The notes beneath the pieces were generated by a model. That model saw only the letters and a program-made list of their open reading frames with translations, made no database searches and was not told the origin of the DNA. Shown piece by piece: positions 16,902-29,300 of a DNA stretch of 64,000 nucleotides. The position numbers and the translations under genes were made by a program. Source of the stretch: Punica granatum (taxonomy: Eukaryota > Streptophyta > Magnoliopsida > Myrtales > Lythraceae); the NCBI RefSeq assembly GCF_007655135.1, contig NC_045131.1, positions 4,154,001 through 4,218,000 on the forward strand. The letters are read 5' to 3'. The number at the start of each line of letters is the position of its first letter. The stretch's first letter is position 1.

Positions 16902-17401
16902 TTAAGTCATAAACAAGAAAGATACGATGTTGGCTGTGGGTGCAGCCATACAAGAACGTCCAAGTGAATGTGTGGAGAATGTTTTTGGTGATAAATGTAT
17001 TCACAGGTTGATGGATTCGGCCGATGTCGATGTTCGTGTCGCGAAGAGTCACTTAAGCCTTCAGTTAACATAATTGGAGAGTACAGTCTCACTCAACTTT
17101 TTGAACCAGCACTTGGTCTACACGGAACGTCAATTCGCTTGATTACAAATTTGGATCGACGTTGCATGTCCAACAAACTTCCATTCAACAAGTCCAAGTG
17201 GATCCAACATGTTCGTGGAGGACCACATTATCCCGTCACGAAGTGTTACGGTGTTGGGGGAAAAAAAAAAAACTAGAACAGTCCATCTTTTGCAATATTC
17301 TGCACATTACATGGTCCGAGTTCACCAAGAAAAATACTTTAATGTCGTTTGCGACTAACATGCCTCTTGCGATCGACATAACTAACTCAATAGTACCCTC
17401 T

Positions 17402-17817
17402 AGGGATGTGCACGGATACCGGGTATATTCAGAACCTACCCGTTAGGGTAAAGTCCGGGTAGCTCATATTGAAAATAGAGTAGAGTCTGGATATTAAAAT
17501 ACGAAACCAGAACCGATACTCGGATTCGGATAATAATTTCTCCAATTATATATATATAATTATATTCAGATATTCTTATATTTAAAAAATATAGTCAATA
17601 AATTGTTTTAAAAATCTAAATCTCTGTCGACATTCTATTTTGCGTGATTATTGATTATGAATGATACATTCTCGGGTTTATTTAGCGAGACAAACAAAAT
17701 TATAGGTTCCAACAGATACTTGAAATATGTGATATAATACAGATTTCGATTTCAAAATTCAATAAGGTAAGGTCCGGATATCGTGAAAAAAATATGGTAC
17801 CTTGGACCACACACCCT
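17402..17817. mobile_element. hAT-like MITE with 8-bp target duplication
   Basis: The left end AGGGATGTGCACGG and the right end GGACCACACACCCT (reverse complement AGGGTGTGTGGTCC) are imperfect inverted repeats. They are flanked by TACCCTCT (17394-17401) and TACCTTCT (17818-17825), an 8-bp duplication with one mismatch as expected for hAT elements. The 416-bp interior has repeated GGGTA/CGGATA motifs and no coding. Confidence 0.5.
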
Positions 17818-18118
17818 TACCTTCTAACAAAGGTACAAATTCAACATTGTACTTTGACAAAAGTGAAAAAGAGGTAAATTTCATGGGCCAAAATGTAAGT
17901 GGGTAGCTGAGGAATGCACGTGGTTATTTCTAACCCAGCCAGAAAACAAGTCTTTTTCACACGTGACTTTTATAAAGTAAAATAACCAGGATCAAATTTA
18001 ATAACATTTAATTTAATTGAATTGACTGAAGAAGAAGACTATATATGGCGTTGTCACTTTGACAGCTACAGCCACAGACCAAACAAATTAGAAAACAACG
18101 AGCATGTAAAGCCTAAGT

Positions 18119-18392
18119 TTGTGTTTGGTTTTCGAGTTAAATTAGTAATTCAACTCAACTTAATCTTGTATAATAAATTATAAGTATTACTAAATATATT
18201 AACATGTGAGTGTATATATGTAAATGTAAAAGTAGATGATGAATTTACTATTAAAAAATTAATTATAAAAATTATTATGAAAAATTATTATTAAATAATA
18301 AAAGAAGATAAAACAGTGATGGTTATATTATTGAAATTGAAAAATAATAGAGTTGAGTTGAATAAAATTATTATTTGAAAAATAAATAAAGC
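18119..18392. mobile_element. AT-rich MITE-like element, family A
   Basis: The left end is TTGTGTTTGGTTTTCGAG then AATTCAACTCAACTTAA. The right end contains AGAGTTGAGTTGAATAAAATTATTATTTG, roughly its inverted repeat. Non-coding, AT-rich, and a relative of the elements near 13594, 51331 and 52931. Confidence 0.4.
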
Positions 18393-19497
18393 CAACATGC
18401 AAGGGCATCATCCAAAAATATTGATTGGGCGAATTCCCAATTTGGCCCCTGTAGTCTTTGAGTGATCTCAAAATTGCCCTGTAGACTTTTGGGTCAATGG
18501 AAGAACTATAAACCACAGTAGAGGTTTAAATATGAAGAAAACGAACAAGAATAGGATGGCAAAAAGTGGAGATCCTATGTAATATGCCAAGCCGCCGGTG
18601 CATTGGGTCTCCAGCTTCTAGTTGACTTCGACGAAAATTATCGAGTCTTGGATATTTTATTACGATAATGTCAATAAGAGTTTCAGTATGAACACTTTCT
18701 CATAAAAATAATTACGAAATTATAATTTCATTAGTCGACGTCGTAAGCTCGCGAATATAAGTTCAAACTCCATCATTATTGGGGAAGATGAATGATAATA
18801 CTTCCTGAAACAACAAATAATCTCTCAAAGATGAGAGTTGGGCCGATGTCTGAATTTGGCTGCCCTCGAAGTCATGTCAGCAATGCAAGACCGATTCTCT
18901 CCGAAGTTTTAATAGCATTAGAAATTTGGTGTAAATCAATAGTTCTTGTGTAGATTGATAATTTCACAAGTTCCGGGGGCATTTTGAGACCACCCAAAAA
19001 GTACAGGGAAAATACTGAAATTAACCGAACTTTTGGGTTTCGTCTTGAATTCTGGGACGAGGAAACTGCACGATCCGACCATGTCTGGCGGCATCAGCTC
19101 AATCTCAGGCCATTAAATTACCCAAACACCCTTGAACGGACTTCCCCATGCGCAAGGTCTTTCTCGTAATTTAACGGAAACGTGAGGTCATTCAATCCCA
19201 ACGGCCTTAGGCTTACCTATTTATTTCCTTAACAATGGCCATTGTCCTCTGGGTTTCTCAGCTAATCCAAACAACCCTCCTTCTCCCCTGAAAAGTCCGA
19301 ACCTTGAAGCCCCCGAAAATAATTAATTCTCCCTCGACTGGAAAAACTCGAAAAAACCCCATTAGCGGCAATCGGATGAATCTCTTCCTCCTCCAATTCC
19401 AGCTCTCCATTGCTGTTCTCACCGGGAGTTGATCGTGGCGGGAACATTCTTTCTCTTTGGATCTCCGAGGGTGGGTTCTGTTCTTGTTTCTCCTCCG

Positions 19498-20050
19498 GTG
19501 AGTTTAACCGCCTTCGAGTTTTCGTCCCGAATTTGGTGGGGTCATACTGGGCTGATCAATTAACGTCCTTCTTTCTTATGGGGATTCCATTTGCGCTTAA
19601 ATGTCGGATTTTTAGGTCTGTCTCGAGATTTTCATGGGGAGTTCTTCTTGATTGCCCTGTTTCAGTGCTGTTCTGTGCTGGGTTTTTGTTGCAGCTCTTG
19701 GGTTTTATTTGTTATTCTTTTTTTTCCTTTTTTTAGTAATCTCACAAGTTCTAGTTCAATATTCCGTGTTGCTGCGGGGTTGGCATGGTTCTTGTGGATC
19801 AATGCAGCTTTTTTTATTTCTTTTCAATTTAACTTTTTTTCTATGTGGGTTTTTGCTAAAGGCCGAGCTTGTTATGGTTCTTGGGGATTGATACACTTTG
19901 GTTACATGCTTCATGCATGATTCGATTTGATTCACAGGGTTAATTATATCTTACGGACTTATCCATTGCCATTTAATGTTCCTTTTTACTGCTTTTGGTG
20001 TAAACGCATAGGATGTTGTGTTTATACTACGATTTGGCGTCTGCATGCAG
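19498..20050 (+). other. Probable 5'-UTR intron of PAH1
   Basis: A good donor (CCG/GTGAGT at 19498) and a good acceptor (TGCATGCAG ending 20050) bracket a T-rich stretch upstream of the PAH1 start at 20232. Leader introns are common in plant genes. It is inferred from splice signals only; open frames inside it are not conserved. Confidence 0.45.
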
Positions 20051-20231
20051 GTGGACGAGAAGGAAATACTTGTATCAAGAAAACAAGCATAACTTTCGGA
20101 GTAGTGTCTGGATTCTTTTGTCCATTGGGGGGGAGGGGGGTAGTAACTTATAATTCTTTGGATTCTTTGGCGCGGGAATTGAGCATTGCGGATAAGTTGT
20201 TGAGTTTTTGAGTTGTGGGTGGTGAGATCAA

Positions 20232-23200
20232 ATGAATGTGGTAGGGAAGGTTGGGAGCCTCATTTCTCAGGGTGTTTACTCCGTTGCAACCCCTTTTCAT
20301 CCCTTTGGGGGTGCTGTCGATATAATTGTTGTTCAGCAGCAGGATGGTTCCTTTAGGAGCACCCCTTGGTATGTTCGGTTTGGGAAGTTTCAGGGCGTAC
20401 TAAAAGGGGCTGAAAAGATTGTCCGTATCAGCGTCAATGGGACCGAAGCCAATTTTCACATGTATCTTGATAATTCTGGTGAGGCTTATTTTGTGAGGGA
20501 GGTAGATCCAGGGGATGAAAGTGAGAATACAGCTGGTGGGATCCTGAAGGAATCATGTGTTTCAGAAGTTGGAAGCAGCTATAGTAATTATGATGATAGA
20601 AGTAAAACTACAGTTGGTTACAGATTGGAACACAGTGTCTCCGATACTGGGCCGATCCCATTGCGAAATGACTTCAACTCCTCAGACTTGGCCAGAATAG
20701 AGCGGTCAGAATCTGATGTGGATCGGAGATTTTACGATTTCCAAGATGATGATTCCTCTCAAGAAGATTCTGTCGAGCTTTCCGAGTATGGGTCAAACCG
20801 CTTCGAGAACTTAGATGGAGATCACTTTGTGGAGTCAAGCCCCAACTCAGAGGTGGTGCTGGTAAGCGTGGATGGTCACATTCTGACGGCTCCTCTTTCA
20901 GCTTCTGAGCAGAACAGTGAGAACGTTCAGCTGAATACTCCTCAGTTTCATCTGGGACCTGGTGAAGGGGCTGAGTTCTGTGAAGGCAATGAAGGGTTCA
21001 ATTCGGGTAGAAACGACTGGGATGGGGATTACATTGAGGAGCTGAATGTGTCGTCTTCTATTGGTGTCGTGACAGCTTCAGGGAATGATGCTGGTGGTTC
21101 TTTGGGCCACCTTCTTGAAGTCTGTGAAGGAGATGGGGAACATGAATGCCGAGATCAGGAAACACAGGATGTGACCAGTAAGATGGGAGAAGCACCATTG
21201 CAAAGTGATTTGGAAGACACATCTGCAGGTATGAATCGGGAAGAAGTATTCAAGAGTTGTCTGGCTTTACCAGAATTGGCGAAGCAGTATGATGAATCTG
21301 TTGATTCTGAGAACATTGATTCCCCATCAGAGGGAGAGAAGTTCACTCAGTCTCTTCCTGCAGTTGATGAAACTGTAGATATTTCAAACATCGGTGAAGT
21401 TAGAAATGTTGATGAGCTTTCTCCATCACATTCTCTTGGCAATGGTAAACCTACACAAATCGATGCTGTTGAGCCTGTTCATGAAGATTTGGTTGGTAAA
21501 GACAATGTAGGCTCTGCAAGCGTTTCTGACCATTCTGGTGGTTTTGAAGAGTCAGATGGACACGCTAGTACTGCAGTGGCAGTTGATACTTCGGGAGAGA
21601 GTCAAGAAAAAGCTGATCTTGAAGTTGAATGTGGTACTAGTGAGATTGGGCGGGAGCCTGAACCAACCACTTTGAGCAAAGCAACAGAGAACCATATATG
21701 TACAAGTAAGGATTTCGAACTTCCATCAAAATGTATTTATGCGTTTATTTGTGGTGGAGACTCAACTCTTTTTGGAGTCAACCTGCCCATGAATATCCTA
21801 CAACCCTGTGGATTAAGGTAAGCATGGGCTTGTCATGAAGCCTATGCAACTCACTACACCATGTTAAAATAGGGTCACCTATTACAGTACAGCAGTCCGC
21901 TTCTTGAACTTTAAATCATATTTGCCAGGTTTCCGTTTCTAGCACCTCAGCATGACTATAATGTGAAAGGGATTCATTGTCAAAACTGCTATTCATAGAA
22001 TTCTGATTTACTTCTCCATCTTGTGTTTTGCAGAGATTGAGATATCCCTTTGTCGAAATGAACTCCAATCTGGTATGGGTTCAGCCGCAGCCGCTGAAGC
22101 TTTTGATGCCCATCTCATATCTTTAGAGGAATTTCAGAGTTCCGTGGAATCAATTGTGAAGAATGAGGATCTCGTTATTAGGTACCAAGGAAAGTACCTG
22201 TCATGGGAGAAAGCTGCACCAATCGTTCTTGGGGTTGCAGCCTTTGGTTTCAACTTTCCTGTTGATTCTAAAGAGACAATACCTGTGGAAGAAGAGGAGA
22301 CTCCTAAGGCAGAAAGTGAATCTGTGGCTACTCCTACTTCATCAGGACGGAGATGGAGGCTGTGGCCCATTCCTTTCAGGAGAGTGAAGACCCTTGAGCA
22401 TCAAAACAGCAGCTCATCGAATGAGGATGTGTTTGTTGATTCGGAGCCATCTATGCAGAGCTTACAGGAAGAGCCCACTCCAAGAAGTGAACAGGGGGAC
22501 AAGTCTCCACGGAAGCAGCTCATAAGGACCAATGTTCCTACCAGTGAACAGATTGTTTCTCTGAATCTGAAGGAAGGCCAGAATATTATCACTTTCAGTT
22601 TCTCCACAAGGGTTCTAGGGAAACAACAGGCATGACTGCAAATAGATTTTGATCTTGGGATTGGAAAGTTGTGTTTGTGTGGCTGAATTAAAGCTTTCAT
22701 TACTGACCTTTTTTTCCCCTTTGCATCTGTATTAAACAGGTAGATGCCCATATATACCTCTGGAAGTGGAACGCCAGAATTGTGATCTCTGACGTAGATG
22801 GTACAATTACGAAGTACGATATCTGATCCTGTTGATTTAGATTGTTGGGCTTCTTGAAGTTTTAAAATGCACTTATTTGGAGATGCAGAATGAGATTTTT
22901 TTTTCTACAGTTAGTAGCAAGCAGTACCTAAAACGTTTCCTTCAATTTTCATATCATGAATGAAGGATTTAGATGTGTTTTTGAGCATGATAGTTTCCCT
23001 GTAATTTTCGTGGGACTTGCTTCCTTTCATTTGGATTTTGCTAGAGGATTCCTCTTGCAATTTGTGTTGCATAGCCAAATGTTGAGTGTTCTCCTTTGAA
23101 TTGCTTTTAGTGTTCAAAAACATGAAATTCCGAAGCATATGTTATACATTTTGAGTATCAAAATTTTTCTATCAGAAATGGAGAGTAATCATGCATGGAA

Positions 23201-24638
23201 TGGAGAATAATTATGTTTGATGCAAAAGGCAGTGTTAGACTACATATCTTGCGCACCAATCTTGCAGTTTTTTTTTTTTCATGTTGCTCTCTCTGCTGCA
23301 ATCTTCAACCAAATATGATGGAGTTTATTTTGATTCTTTGGCTAGATCTGATGTTCTGGGACAGTTCATGCCTTTAGTCGGGAAGGATTGGACACAATCT
23401 GGAGTAGCCCGGCTTTTTTCTGCAATAGAGGTACAATTTCTCTACTAGATATTGAAGAAGAATGGAGTGGATACTCTTGGACACTAATGCACATTGATGT
23501 GAGCAAGGCTTGTGGTAGCCTACTAACAGTTTGTCTAATAGATCCAACTGGATTTTCTTTTGCAGGAGAATGGCTATCAGCTACTGTTCCTAAGTGCTCG
23601 AGCTATTGTTCAAGCTTATTTAACCCGAAGTTTTCTGCTTAATCTCAAACAGGTAAAAGTGTCAACCAACCCTTTTTTGCTTAACATCTTTTTCTGTTGC
23701 TTTGCTATCGATTTTCATCTATTGATACTGTTACCAATCTTTAATGGGTTGCTCTCAACTTTCAACATGGTCATTGAACCTGCAGGATGGGAAAGCTCTA
23801 CCCAGTGGACCTATTGTCATATCTCCTGATGGTTTGTTTCCGTCCTTGTACCGAGAAGGTGCATTCTCGTTTTCCTTTTTCCCTTTATTTGCTTTTTTTT
23901 TCTTTTATTAAATGTTAATCTTTTTGCCTCTTTCGATTATGGACATAATTGTATCGCGTCTCCCTCTAACTAATGGCAGTTATTAGACGAGCACCACATG
24001 AGTTCAAGATTGCATGTTTGGAGGTAAATATCAAATTGTGCATCCTTTATATTAGCTTCGGAAAAGAAATACTTTTGGATGTGGGTGAGTCTAATGCATT
24101 TTTTTTATTCAATGATTTTTCTAGGATATTAAAGCTTTGTTCCCTTCCGATTACAATCCTTTTTATGCGGGCTTTGGGAACAGAGACACAGATGAGCTGA
24201 GTTATAGAAAGATCGGGATCCCGAAGGGCAAGATTTTCATCATTAACCCAAAGGTATTGTGCTGATCCTGAAGGCCTGAAATTTGTTGGACCTGTACTGT
24301 TTATCATGTGTCATGTATTTTTTTACTCCCGTATAAAAAACCGGGAAAATTAAATAATAAGTTTTCTTACATGGCTGATCAGGGTGAGGTGGCAATTAGT
24401 CATCGAATAGATGTGAAATCATATACATCGCTACATACTCTCGTAAACGACATGTTCCCCCCGACCTCTCTAGTCGAGCAGGTGAATGAGAACTTCTCCC
24501 TGATCTTTCAAAAGGATTTACTGGATGACTGCATCTTAAGAATCTCGTGTTCTTGTTCTGATGATTCCCAAATACCTGCAGGAAGACTACAATTCATGGA
24601 ATTTCTGGAAGATGCCACTGCCCGATATTGAATGCTAG
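20232..24638 (+). CDS. PAH1: Phosphatidate phosphatase, lipin family (PAH1-type)
   Basis: Ten coding exons: 20232-21705, 22034-22629, 22740-22813, 23346-23430, 23566-23652, 23786-23858, 23980-24023, 24125-24253, 24383-24481, 24582-24638. Every junction keeps frame, giving 905 residues, about the length of Arabidopsis PAH1. The enzyme is Mg2+-dependent and dephosphorylates phosphatidate to diacylglycerol at the ER, controlling phospholipid synthesis and lipid remodelling under phosphate starvation. The N-LIP domain covers about residues 1-110 ([32 protein letters not shown]). An acidic, Ser-rich low-complexity middle follows. The C-LIP HAD domain has the catalytic DVDGT motif (708-712) and [27 protein letters not shown]. 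The [12 protein letters not shown] block fits PAH1 better than PAH2. The intron after exon 2 has a GC donor (CAG/GCATGA); no GT donor keeps the conserved VLGKQQ-VDAH junction. Confidence 0.95.
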
Positions 24639-26359
24639 CCCTGTACAGGAAAGAGGAACCACTCGTCCTAGCTCTAGTTTATCCTTTCCCGAAGTTTTCA
24701 AAGGATCATACCTTTTTTTTCCTATATTCTCAAATTCTTTTGGGAGGAGGAGGAAGAAACATTTTTCTAATGAGTTCGGCATCACTTGACTATCTCCTCC
24801 CTAGTTGTTAGGGTAGATGTATGATGATCGGGTTAAGTCAAGATTAGGGAGAGCTTTCCGGAAGGCCACTGATAATTCTTAGCAATAAGCCAGCCCCTAA
24901 ACATTGTGAAGTGATGATAATTAGAGCGGGGAAGAAGTAATATGTAAATTTTCTCGAGGTTAGTTCATCAACAGTTGTATTGTATCCCATTCAATTCATT
25001 ATTATAAAACAGCATTGGAAACTTTGCGATACAAACCGTATCATCTGTGCCCAATTTCTGTTTCTCGTGTTGATGGATATGCGATCTTATGGTAATGTGA
25101 TTTCTTGTTTGTCGGGAGTTTTATTGTTACTGTTTAAGAGGACAATATCAACCGTCCCAGGATTTTGTCATTATGATAGATAAGTCTTATATACAGTTAT
25201 GGTAAACTATGCGAATGGTCTGTTAGACCGTGTTTTTCTTTTCACTTGATTGTGACGAAGTCCACGCCCCCGGCTGCTGCAGCTCCGACCGACCTCCGGT
25301 ATGATTCTGTTGGCTTGAGAACACAGAGAATCCAAGCAAGGAGTTAATTATATTTGGATTCTTTATTATTAAGAATTAGGAATTCATAAGTTAATGAAAG
25401 GTTATATATAACGGTGGACTTTTTCTTAAAATAGGAAGCTATATATATGCAATTATCGACTTTTTCCCATTAACTAATTCCCTTTAAACTCGCCAATAAA
25501 ACCGCTTTGCCCTTTCTGTTTATTGTCTTCTTCCTTCTTTGTCTTGGCTAAAACAGAGTTTTTGAGGGGGAAGATCATGAGAAAATACAATTTCGGTCGT
25601 TCTTTGGAATCTGAAGTCCTGGAGATTTGTTTGTAAGTATTGGATATTTGGAGGCAGAGTAGACGAGGTGAGTAATCTATCCTATGTGTTTTTTGAAACA
25701 AAAATGCATATATACGATGTTTGAAATGGCCAGGTCGGTCGTGAATGTATTTTGGCATGAAGTTAAATGATTTCAGTCATTATGGGTTTATATACGAGAC
25801 ATGTTTGGATCGAGTTTTCATGGGGGATCGGTGAATCCTGTGGCGTCGAGGCTGCTGCTATGGAGTCATGGTCTGGAGCTGAGAAGGGGGCATTGAGGAT
25901 CTGAAATGGAAAACGGAATGCACGAGTTGTAACTCTAAAGCAGCAAACGATTTTCTTAAACTGAAACTGGAAAACTGGAACAGAGGTATGTTGTGTAAGT
26001 TATAACTCGACCGCATATCCAAAAAAAAGAAAGCTATAACTTGCCCGTAGGAATCCGACCAGAATCCTCCACGGCTGGCCGAGTCCATGTCCCAATGAAG
26101 AAACTAGTTTCTTGCTTATCATGTGAAGGGCCTATTGGTGACTTGGCAAGCAAGGCATTGAGGCAAAAGACTCGAACTAAAAACAGCATAAAGAAACGGC
26201 ATGCAACTGCTCCGACGAATTCCTTCGACCTTCATCGTTATACCTTCTTCTTCTTCCACCATAATCTGGACGGTTTCCTTGAATTCGCAGAGACTCGTTT
26301 TCTCCAATACTCTCTGATCAGAGAAAGAAGAGAGGGGCAAAAGGAAGGTGGTGGTGGTG
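24639..26359. other. Intergenic: PAH1 3' UTR and next promoter
   Basis: The first few hundred bases are probably PAH1 3' UTR. The remainder is non-coding, and the last 150-200 bases are the leader of the coiled-coil gene, with a CTTCTTCTTCTTCC run near 26246. No repeat or RNA gene recognised. Confidence 0.5.
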
Positions 26360-29300
26360 ATGTCGTGGATCCGGACAGCAGTGAGCAAAGCAGTAGAAGT
26401 TGGAGGGAGGAACCCTCTGACCAGAGTCGTCCGTGACTATGCCGATACAGTTGTCCACCATGCCGGTTATGCCGTTCTTGAAGGCGCTAGGTTCCTCCAG
26501 GTCCCGAATATTATCTCTTATGCGTGAGCTTGCCCTTTAGCACATAGAGTTTCTTTACAGTTTGGTCTGGAATGGTGTTGTAAATCTTTCATTGTTCGTG
26601 AACGTTCATGAGCAGGGAAATCGAAACGTGCAAAGCTTTAAGCAAACTGTCAAAAGATTGGAGGAGCTTTCCGTATCATGTAGAGGAGTTGAGAGGGTTC
26701 AACTACTAAGGAGATGGTTGGTCGCGCTTAAAGAAATCGAGAGAATCTCTGCTTACGCCGCTGAAAGAGACTGTACAAGTGATTCGCCTGACCCTGATGA
26801 GTCCAGAGATTCTCCAAGAAGACCCACTCTGGTCAGTCTATTTTAAGTGAAATGAGATTGTTATCGGGAAAAAAAAAATACATATCCACCTTCGTTGCTT
26901 TTCTCGTTTCATTTACTTCTCTTATTACAGGTATGTTACTATGACTCTGACTTAGGGGGTGAACCTCGGAATTTCCGAGATGTCTTTCTTCATAGTCAGG
27001 CCCTAGAAGGCATAACCTTGTCCATGGTAAGTCGCAAACTGTTGATAGTTAAAGGGAGACATCACTTGTTGAGCTCATTCTTTTACAGTTCTAGTTTAGT
27101 TTATACATCTTGGGCTTGTATTTGCTGATACCGACGGTTTAACCGCAGGTTAACTCTTTTATTGATTCAGATTCTTGAAAGCCCGAGCGAGGAAGAAGTT
27201 TCGCTACTCATTGAACTATATAGGTGATTTCCTAACTTAAGAATATTATTCTGCTACTTTCTGTAATTACGGAAGCTGCTTTTGCATAATTGTTGCGCCG
27301 TCTTTCATAAATTACTCTTTTACTATTCAGGCTTTGTCTAAAAGGAGGAGCTGAAGTTGAGAACAGAGTGGCTAATAGCATACAGGACTTGGCTAAAGCA
27401 TTTACAAACTACCAAGAAGAAGTACTGGTAGGTGTGCCGTGAAATTGTATGTCGGACAAATGTCTGAGGAAGTAGACAGAGGCGTTTAGCCTGAACCAAG
27501 AATTGAAAATCGAAAGAAATGAAGAATTTTCTAGTTTTTTCATTTTTCTTCTGTAACTTTCTGTTCAGGTAAAGCGTGAGGAACTACTCCAGTATGCTCA
27601 AGGTGCAATTGCAGGTCTAAAACTAAATGCCGATCTTGCTAGGTATCCTGCTACTGTCCTTACATAGCACGCCTATGTCTTGGTTTGATATATTGATTGA
27701 ATAGAATCAGAGTCTCAGCGCACTTATCTTTGCATTCAGGATAGATGCCGAAACCTTCAGCCTGAAGGAAAAGCTTAATAAAATTAATGCGCCACAGCAG
27801 CTTCCAAGTGGAGGTCATGAAAAACCTTCCAAAGAATCGGGTCTTTCATCTGTAGAGGTGAGGTTGTTTTTGACATAATACCCATTCAATTTTGTAAGAT
27901 TATAGCTTTGTGTTTTATGGCGAATTATGATGCGCTCGAAGTATTTGTTGGAGCAAGAATCAGCATTGATCCATTTCCGTATTTCATTGTTATCAAAGTG
28001 ATGAGGGATGCTTTTCTTTATATGTCAAACCGAGACCTATTAGGGTACATAGACTTCTGCTACAAACATTTGTTGCTGAAAACAAAGACTAAGACTTTTA
28101 TGAATAATCAATTACTTGAGTTTGAGGTTTTGTTCTCTTTCGGTTCTTGATGTATGAATTGGCGCTTGACGAATTCTCTTGCTGTCTAGGCTCTGGAAGC
28201 AGAGCAAGCAAAGATTCAGCTCTGTTCCATGATGGAGTTACTATTACTCAGAAAGAAAGCTTTAAAAGATGGGGACTCTCTGGAGGTTCACACCGAGAAG
28301 GTAGTCATTACTGTTAGAGCAGCCATCATTTTCTATTAATGAATTTGTCAGTGGATTTTTTGAAGGTTCTAATCTTCGTGCTTACTTCTTTGTCATAGCC
28401 ACCGTCATCTTCAGATTTATCTTTGCTGAATACTTGTTTTTCAGGTCCACAAGTTGAAGATCTTATCGGAATCTCTTGCTAGTTCTTCTTCAAAGGCTGA
28501 GAAACGCGTTTCCGACCACAGGTTTGGAAGCACTTCCACATGCATTATCCTTCTGCTAGATAAATGCATGCTCAAGTTCACGTGGCAAATGGTAGATATT
28601 TCAGTAAAAATGCTGGTTTGTACAGCAAACTCCGAGGGCTTTGGTTACACTTTTAGCATGATTGAAGCACGTGTGGTGTCTAGACTGTTGCCTTGTGAAG
28701 TTCAATATGCATGCAATAAGCTTGGAAAATTCTATGTATCACGACCAATTTGGTCTCATTCTGAGCTGAGCGATCTGCTGCTTCTGTCCTGTTGATCTTG
28801 ATTGATATCTTGCTTTTCGGTTGCACTTTACTGGGCAGACATCAGAAGGAGGAAGCACTCAATTTTCGTATGGCCAAAACCAATGAAATAAACCAAGCAG
28901 AGAAGGTATTGTCATAACAAATACAAGCTTCTCTATGCATTTGACCTCTGCCAATTGTTTGCGAGATGAATCTTATCAAGTTTTCCTTGTTTTTGGCAAT
29001 GTTGTGCTCTTCTACACAATATGCATTTCTCAGGAATTGGTGGCAGAAATGGAAGGGCTCGAGAAGCAAAAGAAAGAACTTGAGGCTGCTTTGAAAAAGG
29101 TCCTTCTGATACTGTATTGCTAGATTCTGATTTCATACGCAACTATGTACATGCCGTCTTTATCAAAGCCAAGAACCTGCCGGTGGTGCTAAGTGACTGC
29201 TCGGTCATTTCTGATGCAGGTTAATTCCTCGCTTGCTGCAGCTCGTCAACGCCTTCAATATGCCAAGGAAGAAAGAGAGCAGTTTGATGAAGCAAGTAAT

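Larger units (their letters stand above)
16335..19497. other. Intergenic region with small repeats and MITEs
   Basis: No supported gene. Contains a C13A12 run (16439-16462), an (AT)n run (16549-16571), a 75-base tandem duplication (16753-16901), a hAT-like MITE (17402-17817) and an AT-rich MITE (18119-18392). The last 100-200 bases belong to the PAH1 leader. Confidence 0.5.

Noticed and set aside
19410..20211. Hydrophobic open frames upstream of PAH1
   Set aside because: They lie in a T-rich probable leader intron; T-richness alone yields Phe/Leu/Ser-rich frames.
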